DNA of 64,000 bases from Cercospora beticola (Eukaryota; Ascomycota; Dothideomycetes; Mycosphaerellales; Mycosphaerellaceae): NCBI RefSeq assembly GCF_033473495.1, contig NC_088937.1:2046001-2110000 (forward strand). The letters run 5' to 3'. A program made the position numbers and the translations under genes. Shown in pieces: positions 21,926-34,363 of the stretch; within the stretch, counting starts at the first letter, position 1; each line of letters starts with the position of its first letter. The notes below the pieces were generated by a model. The model had not been told where the DNA came from. It saw only the letters and a list, made by a program, of their open reading frames with translations, and made no database searches.

Positions 21926-24900
21926 CTAGCTCATGACACGCTCAATAAGCTGGCTGACTCGGTGTACATGATCCTTTTGCTGTAAGGCAGGAAAGTCAGC
22001 AAAAGATGATCCTCTTGATCGAGTGTGAATAGGACTTACCATCAATGTGAAATGACTCGCTCCATCTGCTCTCACGATTTCAAACTCGGCTCCAGGTAAG
22101 ACTGTCTCCCAGCCGTCTGGTCCGAAATCGATTCGTTTCTGCACCATGAAGTGCATGCCCTTCATCTTCGGTGCCTCTTCTTCTTTCATGACTGTATCAG
22201 CCGCCCATAGAATGCCGACCTTGGGCATTCGGGTTGTGGGCAGTGGAGCCACAATATAATCCATCATGACATCGACGACGGCGACGAAGTGCGGAATCAA
22301 GTATGGTGGAGGTTCGGAAGAGCCATCACTCGTGCCACCTGGTTGGTTGGCGAACATTCCGACAGTGTTGCAGTGCTGATAGAACTCGACGGGCAGTTTC
22401 TCCATGACTTGTGGCACAGGTGCATCGATGATGATCAGCGAGTGCACTTCATCGCCGCCTTTGGCCAAAGCCTCTGCTGTGACATAAGCGAAGGCACCTC
22501 CAGATGACCAGCCACCAAGGTGGTAAGGTCCTTGAGGCTGACGTCGCTTGATCTCGTTCACAAAGGACTGGATCATGGCCTGGTGGGTGCAGCGCATGTT
22601 CTCCGGATCGCGAGCGTACGGGCAGTTGAGTCCGACGATGGCAACATCTGCTTTCAGTCGTGGAATGGTGAGATACGACGATGCAGAGCCGCCGCCATCG
22701 GGAAGCATGAAGAGAGTCTTCTGTGCGACCTTGGGAAGGCCTTGGAGGATCACAGAGTTCGTGGCTCGGCAGTACGGTTCCAGCTTGAGAGCAGGAGTGT
22801 CAGGTTCCTCGGCGCCGCTGGTGTCATTTGACGTGACACTGATCACATCATCACCTCTCGATCCACTAACAGATCCGCAGGACGAGGATGACATCGAGGG
22901 CGTGGCGCACGACTCGCAGTCGCTCTCTGACGCGCAAAGATCAAAGCCTTCGGTCGGAGTGGCTGAAGTTTGGGCCGAGCTCTGCCCGCATGATCCGCCA
23001 AAGAAGTCCTTGAGCTTCTGAACAGTCGGGAGTTCAGTGAAGAGGGAGAAGTCTGAATCAAGGTCCACTTCCAGTTCTTCACGTAGCCTGCTGCTGATGA
23101 CAAGAGAGCTCAGTGAGTCAATGCCGACTTCTGTGAAGACTGTGTCGTCTGTTAAATCATCTAGGGCCATGCCAGACTCCTCTGCTACAATTTTGATCGC
23201 CGCAGCCACCAACTCGTTGTTACCAGTCGATACAGGAGTTGATACATGCTTGGTCTGAACCGGCGAAGTATGGGCGACTTGAGCCTCCACAGCCTCGGGT
23301 GTGTCGACTACTTCTGGTTCGGGAGCTGGACTGGCTGGCTGAGCGGGCTGCACTGGAGTGGCTAGCACAATACTGAGAGCCTCTGGCACCATCGCTCCGA
23401 TGAACGTCCTCAGAGATCCCACTGTAGGACAAGTAGCGAATAGAGCAAAATCGGGATCGAGGTCGAGATCGAGGTCCTCCCGCAGGCGCCCTGCGATGAC
23501 CATCGAGCTCAAGGAGTCGACACCAATGTCTGTGAACTCGCTGTCATCGGTCAGCTCTTGTATTGCAATGCCGCTTTCTTCCGATATAATTTGTAGCGCA
23601 GCTTGAACAGTAGAGTTGGATCGATCAGGGCCTGTTCCAGAGGAAGTCGCCTTGACTGGCGCGGCCTTCGCTTCCGTAGGAGGCTTTGACAAGGTTGCTG
23701 GTTTTTCTGGTTTCTGCGGGGCGACTGTGGGCTTTTGAGGAGCTGGGGCAGCCTTTTGTTCTTTCTTCGGCGCGACAGCAGCCGGTCTAGTCGCTGTCGG
23801 TTGCGCTGTTGAGATCTTCTCTCCTCGCTGACGAGCGGCCTTATCAGATTGTGCCTGCAGTACAGCGCGCAATGCCTTGCGTGGCACTGATCGAAGCTGT
23901 AAAGTGGTCAGTCTATGCTGTAGCTGTTGGAAAATACCTGTTACATACCGAAAGCCCTGAGAAGAACGCCACGATGTTGTCACCATCGAGCACAACAAGA
24001 TCACCGTGAACCAGATCGCCAGTTTGGTCAGGCACCATCTTGGTGTAGACTTCATATGGCTTGGTCTTGTCCAGAGGCACATAGACCTGGAAGCTCTTCC
24101 AGCCATGGTTTACGAACACAGTCTGGTCGATATCTGTATCATCCTTCGCATTCATTGCAAATCCTGCGACTTGAGTGAATGCGTCAATGAACGCAGGGTG
24201 GCTGGAATAGACTCCTTGATCCTTGCAGCCGGCGAGATTCATGACACTGATAGCTTCGTTATCAGCCTCATTGAGAATTAGATTCTGGAGCAGCTTGTAG
24301 TCAGTGTGGAAGCTGGCCATGCTACTCATTAGCTTATAGCCACTCTTGGTGTTGTAGCGGACGAGCTCTCCTCTACTCATTCTGCTTCGCAATGACTCAA
24401 TGGCTTTGCGATATTCCGGAATGAGCTTCTGTTGTGTCTTCAGCTGGGCAGTGGTAGTGAAGCGAACAGTACAGGTCGCATGCTCAGTATCCAGCTTGCC
24501 ATCCGCGAAGTACGTTGCGAACTTCACTTTGGCGCTGCGAGTGGTAGCAGCAGCCTTGGGCGGCCATGCCATCGTCAGAGTGGTACGAAGCAATTGTGGT
24601 GACTTCCCGTGGGGGATCAAAGCCTTGTCCACAACGAGGTCGCAGACATCGATCAGGCCATCGATGGCACCCTGATGTCCGGCACGAATGCGATCCATGC
24701 AGTACTTCCCAGCCTGTGCAGCAATGTCCGCATAGAATGAGGGAGTAGCCAATGGGATACCGTCCACGAGGTGGCCTTGCGCAATATTGTTGACATCTGG
24801 CCTTGACATATCGGTCTCAACGACGAAGGTAGCGCCCAACGGCTCCGTCTTTTCTTCGACAACACGGTGAAGGGTCGTGGTCAACGGTATCTCCGGGTAA

Positions 24901-27900
24901 GCCTCTTTTGTCGCATCAAGTTTCGATGGCTTCGATGAGGCCTTCAACTGTCCGCCAGGGACGACCACGTTCCCCTCAAAGGAGTGCTTGCCAGGCTCAT
25001 ACTTCGATGTCTGCCACTGTCCATGACCCTCAGCACAATTACAGTGAATCTTGTGGCGATGGAGACACCAGTCGCCTTCGTACTCGATGTAGTAATCCTT
25101 CAAGTCCCAAGAATATGTCGGCAGCTCTGACATGACACGCTTCGAGCCGTCAAATGGTGCATGGTAGGCGCCCCAGTTGAGATCTAAGCCACCGTTGTAC
25201 AGTGTCGAGAAGATCGATTGCATGTTCAACCAAACATCGCTCTTGGGTTTGAGGGTTGGGAGAGCCACCTGCTTTGAGCCCAAAGTCATCTTGATCATAC
25301 CAGAAAGTAGAGGCTTTGGTCCGACGTCGATGAAGACAGTGCGCTTATTGACCAGCGACCCACTAGCCGCGTCTTGAAGTGCACCAACAGCATCGACTGG
25401 CTTGCGACAGTGCCTTGCAAGATATGAAGGATCGAAGACTCCGCTTTCGGTGACGATTCTACCCAGCAACGTAGAGAATACGGGCATCGTCGGTTTGTTG
25501 AAGGTGACTGCTTGAGCCAGCTTCTCGAACTCGGGAAGGATGGCCTCGACTTGTGCAGAATGGAAGGCAAAAGGTAGCTTCAACACTGTTGACTTGATGT
25601 TCTGGGCCGACAGTAGTCGACGAGCATCAGTCATGTCGGCTGAAGATCCGCTAAGAACTGTATCTTCTGGCCCATTCCGGCAGGAGATCTCGTAAGGAGT
25701 TCCAGCCAAGATTTGGTCAAGTATCTGCACAGATGCCTTCGTAGCGAGCATGCAATGACTGTGTCTTTGGCACTTGTCCTGTAGTAGCTGAGCCCTCCTG
25801 CCAACGAGATAGATCGTGTCCGCGGCGGAGAGGACTCCCGCCATGTGCAAAGCGGCGTACTCACCAAGGCTGTGTCCAATGACAGAAGTAGGGCGAATGC
25901 CGAATGAGGCGAGCAAATTGCCGAGAGCCATCTGCAAGCATGCGATCGCAAGCTGCACGACTACTGGAAGCAGGTCGTCGATCTCGCCTTCAGCTTCCGC
26001 CGAAGTGTAGACGTGGAGGAATGATGGGAAGCCGTAGCTCTGTGCCAGTTGATCAAGTCTCTGGAGTTCGCTGCGAAATTTCGGGTAGGCGTCGTAGAGC
26101 TGCTTGCCCATTCCGATATATTGACTGCCTTGCCCAGTGTATGCAAACGCGATGCTGGGCTTTGCTTTGGGTCTGTGCATGCCATCGCCATTCTCAATAC
26201 ACTTCGCGAGTTTCGTCTTGATCTCATCGACCGAGGCGCCAGTGACACTCACACGATGTAGGTGATGCCATCGACGAGCTGTCATTGTATACGAGAGCTC
26301 AGACAGCGATGCTTCTGGTGTTCGTTGCAGGAATCCAAGGAGAGCTTCAAGATTTCCCTTGAGAGATTTTGCAACGTGGGCTGATACAGTCACGATATGC
26401 TGTGACCGAGTGTCCTCCGTGTGTGGCTTTTCTGTCGAGCGGGTGGGTGCATCTTCAATCAAAAGCGCCGTATTGCCACCAGCAGCTGAGAAGTTATTGA
26501 TCAGGGCTCGACGAGGAACAGAGCTTCTTGGCCAAGGTTTTGGTTCAAATGCAATGTGAACCTTGCGGGCTGGCAGGTCGGGGTAGTTGTGGTTGATCTT
26601 GCTTCCAGGTTTAATGCCGCAATGTGGAGGAATCATGTTGTTCTGCATCATCAACAAAACTTTGATCAAGCTGGTCACTCCAGACACACCCTCACCATGC
26701 CCGACGTTCGCCTTCGCTGAGCCGATATAAACGTCACGAGAACGGAAGGCTTCGTTCGGGGCGAAGCACGCAAGTACAGACTTCATTTCCTCGGCATCAC
26801 CGACCTGGGTTCCGGTACCATGCATTTCAACGTAGCCAACCGTGTCCGGGTCTACGTTGGCGGCGGTCAAGCATGCAGACATGTTATCGATTTGGGCACT
26901 AGCGAGGGGTCTGGTCATTGACTCAGACATAGCGGAATGGTTGGTCTTTGTGTCCAGAATGACTCCAAGGATTGGATCCTTATCTGCTAAGGCGTCCTCG
27001 AGTCGCTTGATGAACACGGTTCCTACGCCCTCTGCACGACAGTATCCATCTGCGGCATCGTCGAATGGCTTGCAATTTCCTGTGCGCGACAAGAAGAATC
27101 CTTTATCGAGGCCAGCGTGCCCATCAGGCGTGAAGATCATGTTAGTACCGCCGGCTACGGCAGTGTCGCAATCGCCTCTCCAAAGTGAATTGCAAGCAAG
27201 ATGAATCGCTGCGAGACTGGAAGAACAAGCAGTGTCGTTGGTAAAAGACGGTCCGGAGAATTCAAAGCAGAAATTGATTCTTCCCGGGATAAAGCCTCGA
27301 TTGCCGCCAGTGATGAAGTAGGTGTCGATGTTCTGAGCTGTATTTGTCTCCATCCAGTCGTTGGATGTCACGCCGTGAAACACGCCCACTCGGTTGCGTT
27401 GAGTAGAAGAGGTTGTGTCCGGAACGATACCGCCGCGTTCCATTGCCTCATACGTAGACATCAAGGCCATACGTTGTGCGGGATCCATTTGTGGCGCCTC
27501 CTTTGGGGAAATGCTGAAGAATTTCGGATCGAATTGACCTGCAAAATCGAGCCAACAGCCCCATTTTGAAGCGCCCTTGTTACGCGCCTTGCCTGTTGGG
27601 TCGACATGTGTGTCGATGTTCCAGCGACGACGAGGGACCTCTTTCACGACATCGAGACCTTGATATAGTAATTCCCAGAATGCTTCCGTGCTTTGTGCTT
27701 CAGGAAAGCGTCCAGACATGGAGACGATGGCGAGTTTGCCCTTCGCCGAGCCTGAGCGATGACTGAAATTATCGGTCGCCTTCGTGGAGCTATCGGCGGT
27801 CACTTCCAAATGGGCAGAGAGTGCATTGGCAAGAGCCTTGTGTGCCATCGTGTTCATTGGCTTGATGACAACTTTGTCAAGTACAGCGGAACTGAGAAAT

Positions 27901-28903
27901 TGCGGCAAGTCGGTCTCAACTTTATCCCATCGAATGGGGTCAACGAGGCATTGCGTCAAAGCAAGTTCTAGCAGTGCGTAGTAGTTACTGGCCCAAGCCA
28001 GCTTCCCTGTGACACTGGACAAGAATGGTATCGTGCTAGGGTGACCGGACCATGAGACTGAAGGAGTCGTGGCCAGAATCATGCGAATGTGTTGTGTGTT
28101 GAATAAGGCCGAATTGTGGGCAGGAACGCAAATTGGCAGCGACATTGATTTTGTGTTTGCCAGCGCCGGTGTACGTAGCAGCTCTCGCAACACGAGCGGC
28201 GAACCGCTGATGGTCGTTGACTTCGTCGCGTAAGATGCGATCCATGGTCGGCCTCCGCTCGGCAGATCCTTTCCAGAGCAAAATTCGTCAATGGCCTCGC
28301 TGGCCCCCGCAGGACCAATCTTTGGTAGCACTGTTGACCAAGATTGGGTGGTCACATCTGCGTCCGATGCCGACAACAGGAGATCCCTCATGTGCGTGGC
28401 ACACAAGCCCAGGCGGAAAGCCACAAGTACAGTCTGGACTGCGAGCGGAAGAAGTTGTGATAGAGATGTGCTTGAAGCTACTGCTGCTGCTGCCAACGAA
28501 CCAGTGCACACGCCTAAGACGTAGCTGTCGTTGGCTTGTGGGTAAACCTCTTGCTCCACGTCCCTGATGAAGTCAGTCCCACAATCTTGTCAGAAAAGTG
28601 TAGATCGAGACTATACCGAATGAATGCGCCGAGTTGGCTAGTACACGCAAGCGCTGTCTGAAATGCTGGACCAAGCTTGCCTTCTGTGTACTTTTGCACC
28701 AACTCCGCCAGACTGGCGGTTCGAGAAGCCTTGTGCACTGCAACTGGCAAGCTCTCAATCGACTCAGCTCGAATGACATAATGTGCTTGGTCCAGGAACG
28801 CCGTCAGTATGGGATTTTCGTGGTACGCGAGTAGTTCCTTCAGCTTTGGCACGAAATCATATGTCTGATCTCCAAAGAGATACAGACGTGTGGCCTGAGC
28901 CAT
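21926..28903 (-). CDS. pksA: Non-reducing polyketide synthase, norsolorinic acid anthrone synthase (PksA / AflC / StcA-like)
   Basis: Four exons (28903-28617, 28563-23949, 23896-22040, 21979-21926) give 2270 residues. Domains: SAT at the N-terminus (opening [13 protein letters not shown]), KS (Cys542 in DTACSSS, His677), AT (Ser994 in GHSLGE), product-template (His1360 in GHLVDG, Asp1556), two tandem ACPs (Ser1762 and Ser1895, both in DSLSS) and a thioesterase/Claisen cyclase (Ser2098 in GWSSGG). It takes the hexanoyl starter from HexA/HexB and seven malonyl units to norsolorinic acid anthrone. Placement of KS Cys and AT Ser within a residue or two of Aspergillus PksA (from memory) supports orthology. 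Extra length comes from the second ACP and a Pro/Lys/Ala-rich linker (about 1665-1725). It is divergent from cypX. Confidence 0.96.
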
Positions 28904-29040
28904 GTTTCAAAAGAGTGCGTCGCAGCCAAGCAACCAGGTCGGAAGAGGGTGAAGGTCGATATTGGCGATAGATGTCCAAAGCAACGTGAGCCGGGTCAGT
29001 GCTGATTATGACTATCGAGAGCTCCGATGCAATACTATAT

Positions 29041-29051
29041 TCGGTAATCGA
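29041..29051 (+). promoter_or_regulatory. Near-consensus AflR site in the pksA / cypX promoter
   Basis: TCGGTAATCGA keeps the TCG(N5)CGA core but differs from TCGSWNNSCGR at one position on each strand. It lies 138 bp before pksA and about 193 bp before cypX in a 340-bp divergent promoter. A CACGTG hexamer is at 29083-29088. No perfect site was found here. Confidence 0.45.
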
Positions 29052-29243
29052 TGCATGTGGCTGCAGCTAGTCAACGTGGAGCCACGTGACTCGGACCACC
29101 AAGTGAGGCTTGGCCCGGCAAGCGAATGTGCATCGGCTTATTCGCTGAGCAAGATGTAAATGCGAACGAGAAGGCTGCAAAGGAGTCTGGATCTGATAGT
29201 AGTCAGCTCTGTTGTTAATCGCTAAGGAAGCTATTCGCCAACA

Positions 29244-30868
29244 ATGAGCCCCTTCGTACAGTGGCTGCTGGACATGACCGCTGGGGCACCGCTGCCATTC
29301 GTTGCAGCAGTGGTGGTTCTAGGACTGTCAGCGACGTTCCTATTCCAGGTAAGAAATTATGTCAAGACAGGCACAATATTTGGCTGACACGTCCTTGACC
29401 ATCCGCAATGCATACTTTTCGCCTATGTCCAAAATCCCAGGGCCATGGTACGCACGACTGACGGGAGCGAGACTGGCGTGGTCGGTTTTCCGCAGCAATC
29501 GCATTCACTACGTCCATTCACTGCACCAGAAATACGGACCAGTCGTACTTATCGGGCCTTGCGAAATTGATGTCTCAGACCCGTACGCCGCGAGAGATAT
29601 CCACCGCATGGGATCTAAGTTCACAAAAGCTCCATTCTACGCACTTCTGTCTCCTGGTCCGGTGGACAATATCTTCAACTTTCGTGATGCTAAGCTGCAC
29701 ATGCAACGGCGCAAGCTCTACGCACGTGGCTTCACTCTGGGAAGCCTGCGCAAAGAGTGGGAGCCGACTGTGCGCAGAATCGTACAAATTGCTGTCAACA
29801 AGATCAAGCAAGACGCTCGTACAAACACAGCCGAAGTCATGGGCTGGTGGACTCTCATGGCCAACGAGATAGTCTGTCGCTTGACGTTTGGAGGTGGCCA
29901 CGACACCGTCGAAGTCGGTGTAAAGGATCCCTTCGTGCTTATGCTGGAGCGGCGTATGGGCGACGCAGCGCATCTTCTCAAGCACCTCGCGCCGCCACTT
30001 TTCTACATTGGTCGTCTGCTCGCAAAGGTCATCCCACGTCTCCACGATGTATTCTATTCCCAAGAGAAGATGTTTGCAGCTGGTGGTGATGTGGTGATCA
30101 ACGCCCGGTCCAAGAAGGCGAATGGCGAAACCACTAATCTTTTCGTCAAAGCTCTCGCGGAAGCAGAGCAAAGCGAGGAGAAGCTGGCCACTCTTTCAGA
30201 TACCGACATCATCACCGATGCAGGGGCGCTCCTGTTAGCAGGATCGGACCCAGCCGCCATATCTTTAACTTTCATGTTGTACTGCGTCCTGAGCCGGCCG
30301 AAACTGCAGAAGGAACTCGAGGAGGCATGTAGCGCCATCGAGGGAGAAGTGACGGACGAAGCATGCGAGCGGATTCCCCTCCTCAATGCTGTCATTGATG
30401 AGAGTTTGCGATTATACGGTGCAGCGCCTGGGTGCATGCCCAGAAGTGTGCCCTCTGAAGGTGCAGTGCTCGCCGGGCACTACATTCCACCTCAAGCCAT
30501 TGTGAACACGCAGAATTGGACTCTGCACCGCGACCCAAGCATATGGCCGAACCCCGAAGAGTGAGTGGGGGAATGAGGTTTCCAGACCGCGATGTTCGCT
30601 AATGCTCTGCAGATTCGATCATACACGCTGGCTACGGGGCCTCTCGCAAGCACAAAGTCTTGCATTCAGCCCGTTTGGCCATGGCTCCCGCCAATGCCTC
30701 GGACTGTACCTGGGCAGGATGGAGATGCGCTTGGCCACGGCCATGTTCTTCCGAGACTGTGCAGGTGCAAAGTTGGCGGCTTCGGCGACTGCTGAGAGCA
30801 TGGAGGTCTACGACAGCTTCATCGCGGGCCTGCCACGAGATCGTCGGTTGGAAATCACCATGAAGTGA
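29244..30868 (+). CDS. cypX: Cytochrome P450, probable averufin oxidase (CypX / AflV / StcB-like)
   Basis: The exons read are 29244-29348 (membrane anchor), 29371-30560 and 30613-30868, about 516 residues. P450 marks: Pro-rich hinge 'SPMSKIPGPW', I-helix 'AGSDPAAISLT', ExxR 'DESLRLYG', and heme loop 'FSPFGHGSRQCLG' with Cys near residue 460. The protein resembles the pisatin-demethylase-like P450 type, distinct from the two CYP60-like P450s nearby. With its position beside pksA, moxY and NmrA-like genes this points to CypX, which rearranges averufin in this pathway. The first gap is odd: splicing it in phase needs a 22-nt intron (29349-29370), and no other AG nearby gives a frame-consistent join. 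The 5' end is therefore uncertain. Confidence 0.75.
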
Positions 30869-31194
30869 ATGCATTGGGAGAAGAAGCAGATGGGACGTGT
30901 CGGTCAGCGTGCAGGACAGAGGGCCGTTGGAGATGTTTCGAGGGAGGAAGCACTAGTTAGGGGCTTGGCAGTCACGTGAACGTCGCCGCTGATTGGCTGT
31001 GGCGTTTAGCATCAACGCTTTTTCTCGCGCTCTCTTCCTTTTCCTTCCTATCGACCTTGTTTGATCATACCCTCAGTTTCACCTGTAGGCCAGTGACAAC
31101 AACCATCTCATGCCAGTCTATGCATCGTCTCCAAGCGGTCATGTTGTTTGACAGCCTCACCGATGATGTGCTTCCTGCATCCTTCGACGTGGAT

Positions 31195-31205
31195 TCGCTT
31201 TGCGA
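31195..31205 (+). promoter_or_regulatory. AflR-consensus site upstream of the FAD oxidase gene
   Basis: TCGCTTTGCGA is a perfect match, 120 bp before ATG 31325. It lies in the 456-bp gap 30869-31324, which also has a CACGTG at 30973-30978. cypX ends into this gap, so the site serves the FAD oxidase. Confidence 0.6.
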
Positions 31206-31324
31206 GCGCTGACCGATGAGCTTTGCCACGCAGCATTGACTACTTGCAGATGGGCTGCGAATGAGTAGACCAAGGTAGGCTTACTGGTGATCACATTTCT
31301 TCAAAACTCCAGATTCAGATCGAA

Positions 31325-32962
31325 ATGGCCCCATACCTGCAAGAATCCACAGAGCTTGTATTCCCTGACTACGAAGCTGGGATCTCGTGGTTTCCAGCTG
31401 CTGCCGACAAAGAGACCCGCCAGAGAACTTTGGTGAATGCTTCGCACATTGACGATCTACATCGTCTGCTCGCAGCGACTGACGTGCAGATCGTGGTTCC
31501 ACAAGATGCAGCGTACGCGAATGCGATACACTGCTGGTCACAGACAGCAGAGAAGCCGGCCGGCGTCGTGGTCTATCCCACTCAAGCACACGAGGTCTCC
31601 GCTACTCTACAGTACGCCATCGGAGCGGGTCTTGACATTGCCATCAAATGCGGTGGGCACTCCACAAATGGCGCGAGCAGCACTGACGGTGGTGTGTTGA
31701 TCAACCTGGCAAAGATGAAGAAGATTGTGGTGGACCCAGAACGTATGCTTGTTCACGTTGGAGGTGGCTGCCTCTGGGGAGAGGTCGATAAGGCAGCTTG
31801 GCAGCACGGCTTAGCGGTGGTGGGCGGCAGTAACGGAACCACCGGCGTAGGCGGTCTGACCTTAGGCGGCGGGTATGGTATGCTCACAGGCGAGCACGGT
31901 CTGGCCATCGATAACTTGGTCAGTGCGGAGATTGTCCTCGCAAATGGAAAAGTGGTCAGAGCTAGTGAGTGTCACAATAGTGACCTGTTTTGGGTATGTT
32001 CATTCGAATGCCTGGTACAATGCTTTAACTGATGTACTCAGGCATTGAGGGGGGCTGGCCACAACTTTGGCATCATCACCGAGTTGACCCTCCGCGCTCA
32101 CACTCAAGGCGATATCTTCATGGGCGCTTTGGTGTTCCCACCGGTCCCGCAGGTCGTCAGTAAACTCGTGAAGCTTGTCAATGATCTCTATACCGTTACG
32201 GACACCCCAGCAGGACCATCAAGTAAGAGCGCCGGCAAGACCATGGGCCTCCTTGGTATCACCCATCAGCATGGTCGTACCGGAATCCTCCTTGTGGTTA
32301 CATACAACGGTCCAGAGCAAGAAGCTCGCGAGATCTACAAACCATTCTTCGAGTTAGGTCCCGTCTTCGAGAACACCCGCATGGCGGCTTATCCGGAGGT
32401 GAATTCACAGGTTCCTGCAGCACACGGCATTCGGAGTTCGATGAAAGGCGCTGCTTTCACCTTGCCAATCCGCGACACCTTCTTCCTCGACATTGTCAGA
32501 AGGTATCAGGAATTCATGCAGCGATGTCCGGAAGCCAGTGGTTCTCTGGTTGGTTGGGAGTTGATGGATCCTACGAAAGTATGCGCCTCCGACAATGGCA
32601 GCTTCGCAACTCGTGGCTTTCACCTCAACAGTGTCATCATGCCAATGTGGAGATCTGCAAACCTCGACGATACCTGCCGTAACTGGGCTCGCCAGATTGG
32701 CTCACGCTTCCAAGACGAACTCGACTGCAGCATGGGAAAGGGAGTCCGTTCTGATAGGGGCGCTGTCCTCTTATATGGAAACTACGACGTAAGTCGATTC
32801 ATGCTCAACTTGATCAGCAAAAGTTAACCCATGCCAAAGCAATACGATGAGACTGCGGAGGATATCTTTGGGGCGAACTATCCCAGACTTCAGCAATTGA
32901 AGGCAAAATACGACCCAAGCAACATTTTCAACAAATTATACCCAATTGAGCCAAAGTGTTAG
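31325..32962 (+). CDS. FAD-linked oxidase, berberine-bridge-enzyme-like
   Basis: Three exons (31325-31993, 32042-32788, 32840-32962) give 512 residues. The N-terminal PCMH-type FAD domain shows 'IKCGGHSTNG', whose His is the usual covalent flavin anchor, and 'GGGYGMLTGEHGLAIDN'. The second anchor Cys of bicovalent members is not evident: the segment reads 'LRGAGHNFGI'. The C-terminus has the BBE signature (NYPRLQQLKAKYDPSNIF). No signal peptide is seen, so it is probably cytosolic or peroxisomal. Such oxidases carry out two-electron oxidations or oxidative couplings. I know of no counterpart in the aflatoxin or sterigmatocystin clusters, so its substrate is unknown. The AflR motif upstream and the position between cypX and an NmrA-like gene argue for a tailoring role. 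Confidence 0.85.
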
Positions 32963-33125
32963 ATTAATGCAAAACAAATGCCACTCACTGCGCTCTGCTT
33001 TCCTGGTAAACTGCAATCAATAGCCGACTGCGCCAGCTGTTGCTCAGCCAAGGCGCGTGGGCGAGGCTCACAAGCAAGAGATCCGCACAGCAAGTGAGCA
33101 CAGTGTAGGAAGCGCCAAGAATCGT

Positions 33126-33136
33126 TCGCTCGCCGA
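33126..33136 (+). promoter_or_regulatory. AflR-consensus site upstream of the NmrA-like gene
   Basis: TCGCTCGCCGA, the 11-mer repeated six times in this window, lies 109 bp before ATG 33245. A second TCG(N5)CGA core (TCGTCAGGCGA, 33166-33176) lies between it and the gene. Confidence 0.65.
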
Positions 33137-33244
33137 GTTGCGTTCAACAGCTGAAGGAAGCCAGGTCGTCAGGCGATGAAGATCAAATGCAGAGCGCACG
33201 CTTTGCTTCTCAACGAAGCGCACATCTGAAGCATCACCATCAAG

Positions 33245-34027
33245 ATGCCGTCCTACGCGATTCTTGGTGCTACCGGCAACGTTGGACAAGCTCTGCATCG
33301 AATACTGCTACAGTCCCCAGACAATACCATCAATGCATATTGTCGCTCCAAGCAAAAGCTCTTCACCATCAGCTCACAAATTGCGGAACATGCACGAGTT
33401 ACCGTCTATGAAGGAGCCATCACAGACATCGATCTGCTCGCAAATTGCATTCGAGACACAAAGGCAGTCTTCCTCACCATTGCCGTGTACGACAACGAAC
33501 CGAATTGCACTGTCGCCCAAGATGCTTCCCGCGCAACTCTGGCAGCGTTCGAGAAACTACAATCTGAGACTCCAGGACGAACCCTACCCAAGCTTATCAT
33601 CCTCTCTTCTGCCAAGATCGACAAACACCTCTCACGAAACATGCCAGGTCCTGTACTCGCCATCATCAACCGAGCCACTTCAAACCAAGCCAACGACTTA
33701 ATCGCCGCAGAGTCATTACTTAGAGAACACGAAGACTGGATCGAAATGATCTTTGTCAAACCTGGAGGCTTATGCCGGGACACGCAGAAAGGTCACAAGC
33801 TTAGCCTGGACACAGAGCAGACGCCACTTTCATATTTGGATCTGGCAGCAGGCATGATCGAAGTTGCAGATTCAAAAGATGGCAAATACAAAGGAAAGAA
33901 TGTTAGTGTGATCCCTACGGGCGAAAATCTTCCCATTCCTTGGGAGAGTGGATTGGAGGTTGTGAAGGGCTTGCTGGCGCACTACATGCCTTGGACTTAT
34001 CCTTACACGGCTCCCTTCAGACTTTAG
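33245..34027 (+). CDS. NmrA-like NAD(P)-binding oxidoreductase (OrdB/AflX- or AvfA-like)
   Basis: This intronless 260-residue protein opens with a Rossmann fingerprint (YAILGATGNVG) and has the NmrA/atypical SDR layout. Later blocks include 'IILSSAKIDKHLS' and 'FVKPGGLCRDTQKGHKLSLD'. Two proteins of this type occur in the cluster, as in Aspergillus where AvfA (AflI) assists averufin oxidation and OrdB (AflX) acts in the versicolorin to demethylsterigmatocystin steps. The 'VKPGGL' region and shorter length make me lean to OrdB here, with the copy at 42.1-43.0 kb closer to AvfA. The two could be swapped. A perfect AflR site is in its promoter. Confidence 0.8.
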   Translation: MPSYAILGATGNVGQALHRILLQSPDNTINAYCRSKQKLFTISSQIAEHARVTVYEGAITDIDLLANCIRDTKAVFLTIAVYDNEPNCTVAQDASRATLAAFEKLQSETPGRTLPKLIILSSAKIDKHLSRNMPGPVLAIINRATSNQANDLIAAESLLREHEDWIEMIFVKPGGLCRDTQKGHKLSLDTEQTPLSYLDLAAGMIEVADSKDGKYKGKNVSVIPTGENLPIPWESGLEVVKGLLAHYMPWTYPYTAPFRL

Positions 34028-34363
34028 AACATCTCTTCAATCTTTGACTGTGGCTCTGTCATTCTCTCGTGCTGCTTCGCAGTTCTCATGTGACTCCATG
34101 CTGGGCTCGGAGTGCTTCCAATTTCTCGGTGAGCGAACAATCGGTCCCGAAATTGAAGTGGCAACTCAACTCCCAAACAGCATATACGCCGATATGTCTG
34201 CTCACTGAGGATTGCAAACTGATCGCAATGCAAGGGTCTCATTTGAGGACGTTTAGTGAAGCTGTGATAATGAGACATGTGCGATACGCGAGTGGAACAG
34301 GGTTGTTCATTTTTATGTACCCATGATATGCTATGAATCCATCTGTAGATGCCAATCCGCCTC
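34028..34363. other. Convergent intergenic gap
   Basis: The 336 bp lie between the ends of the NmrA-like gene (plus) and the P450 gene (minus). Only short frames are visible; it is presumably 3' UTRs. Confidence 0.5.
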
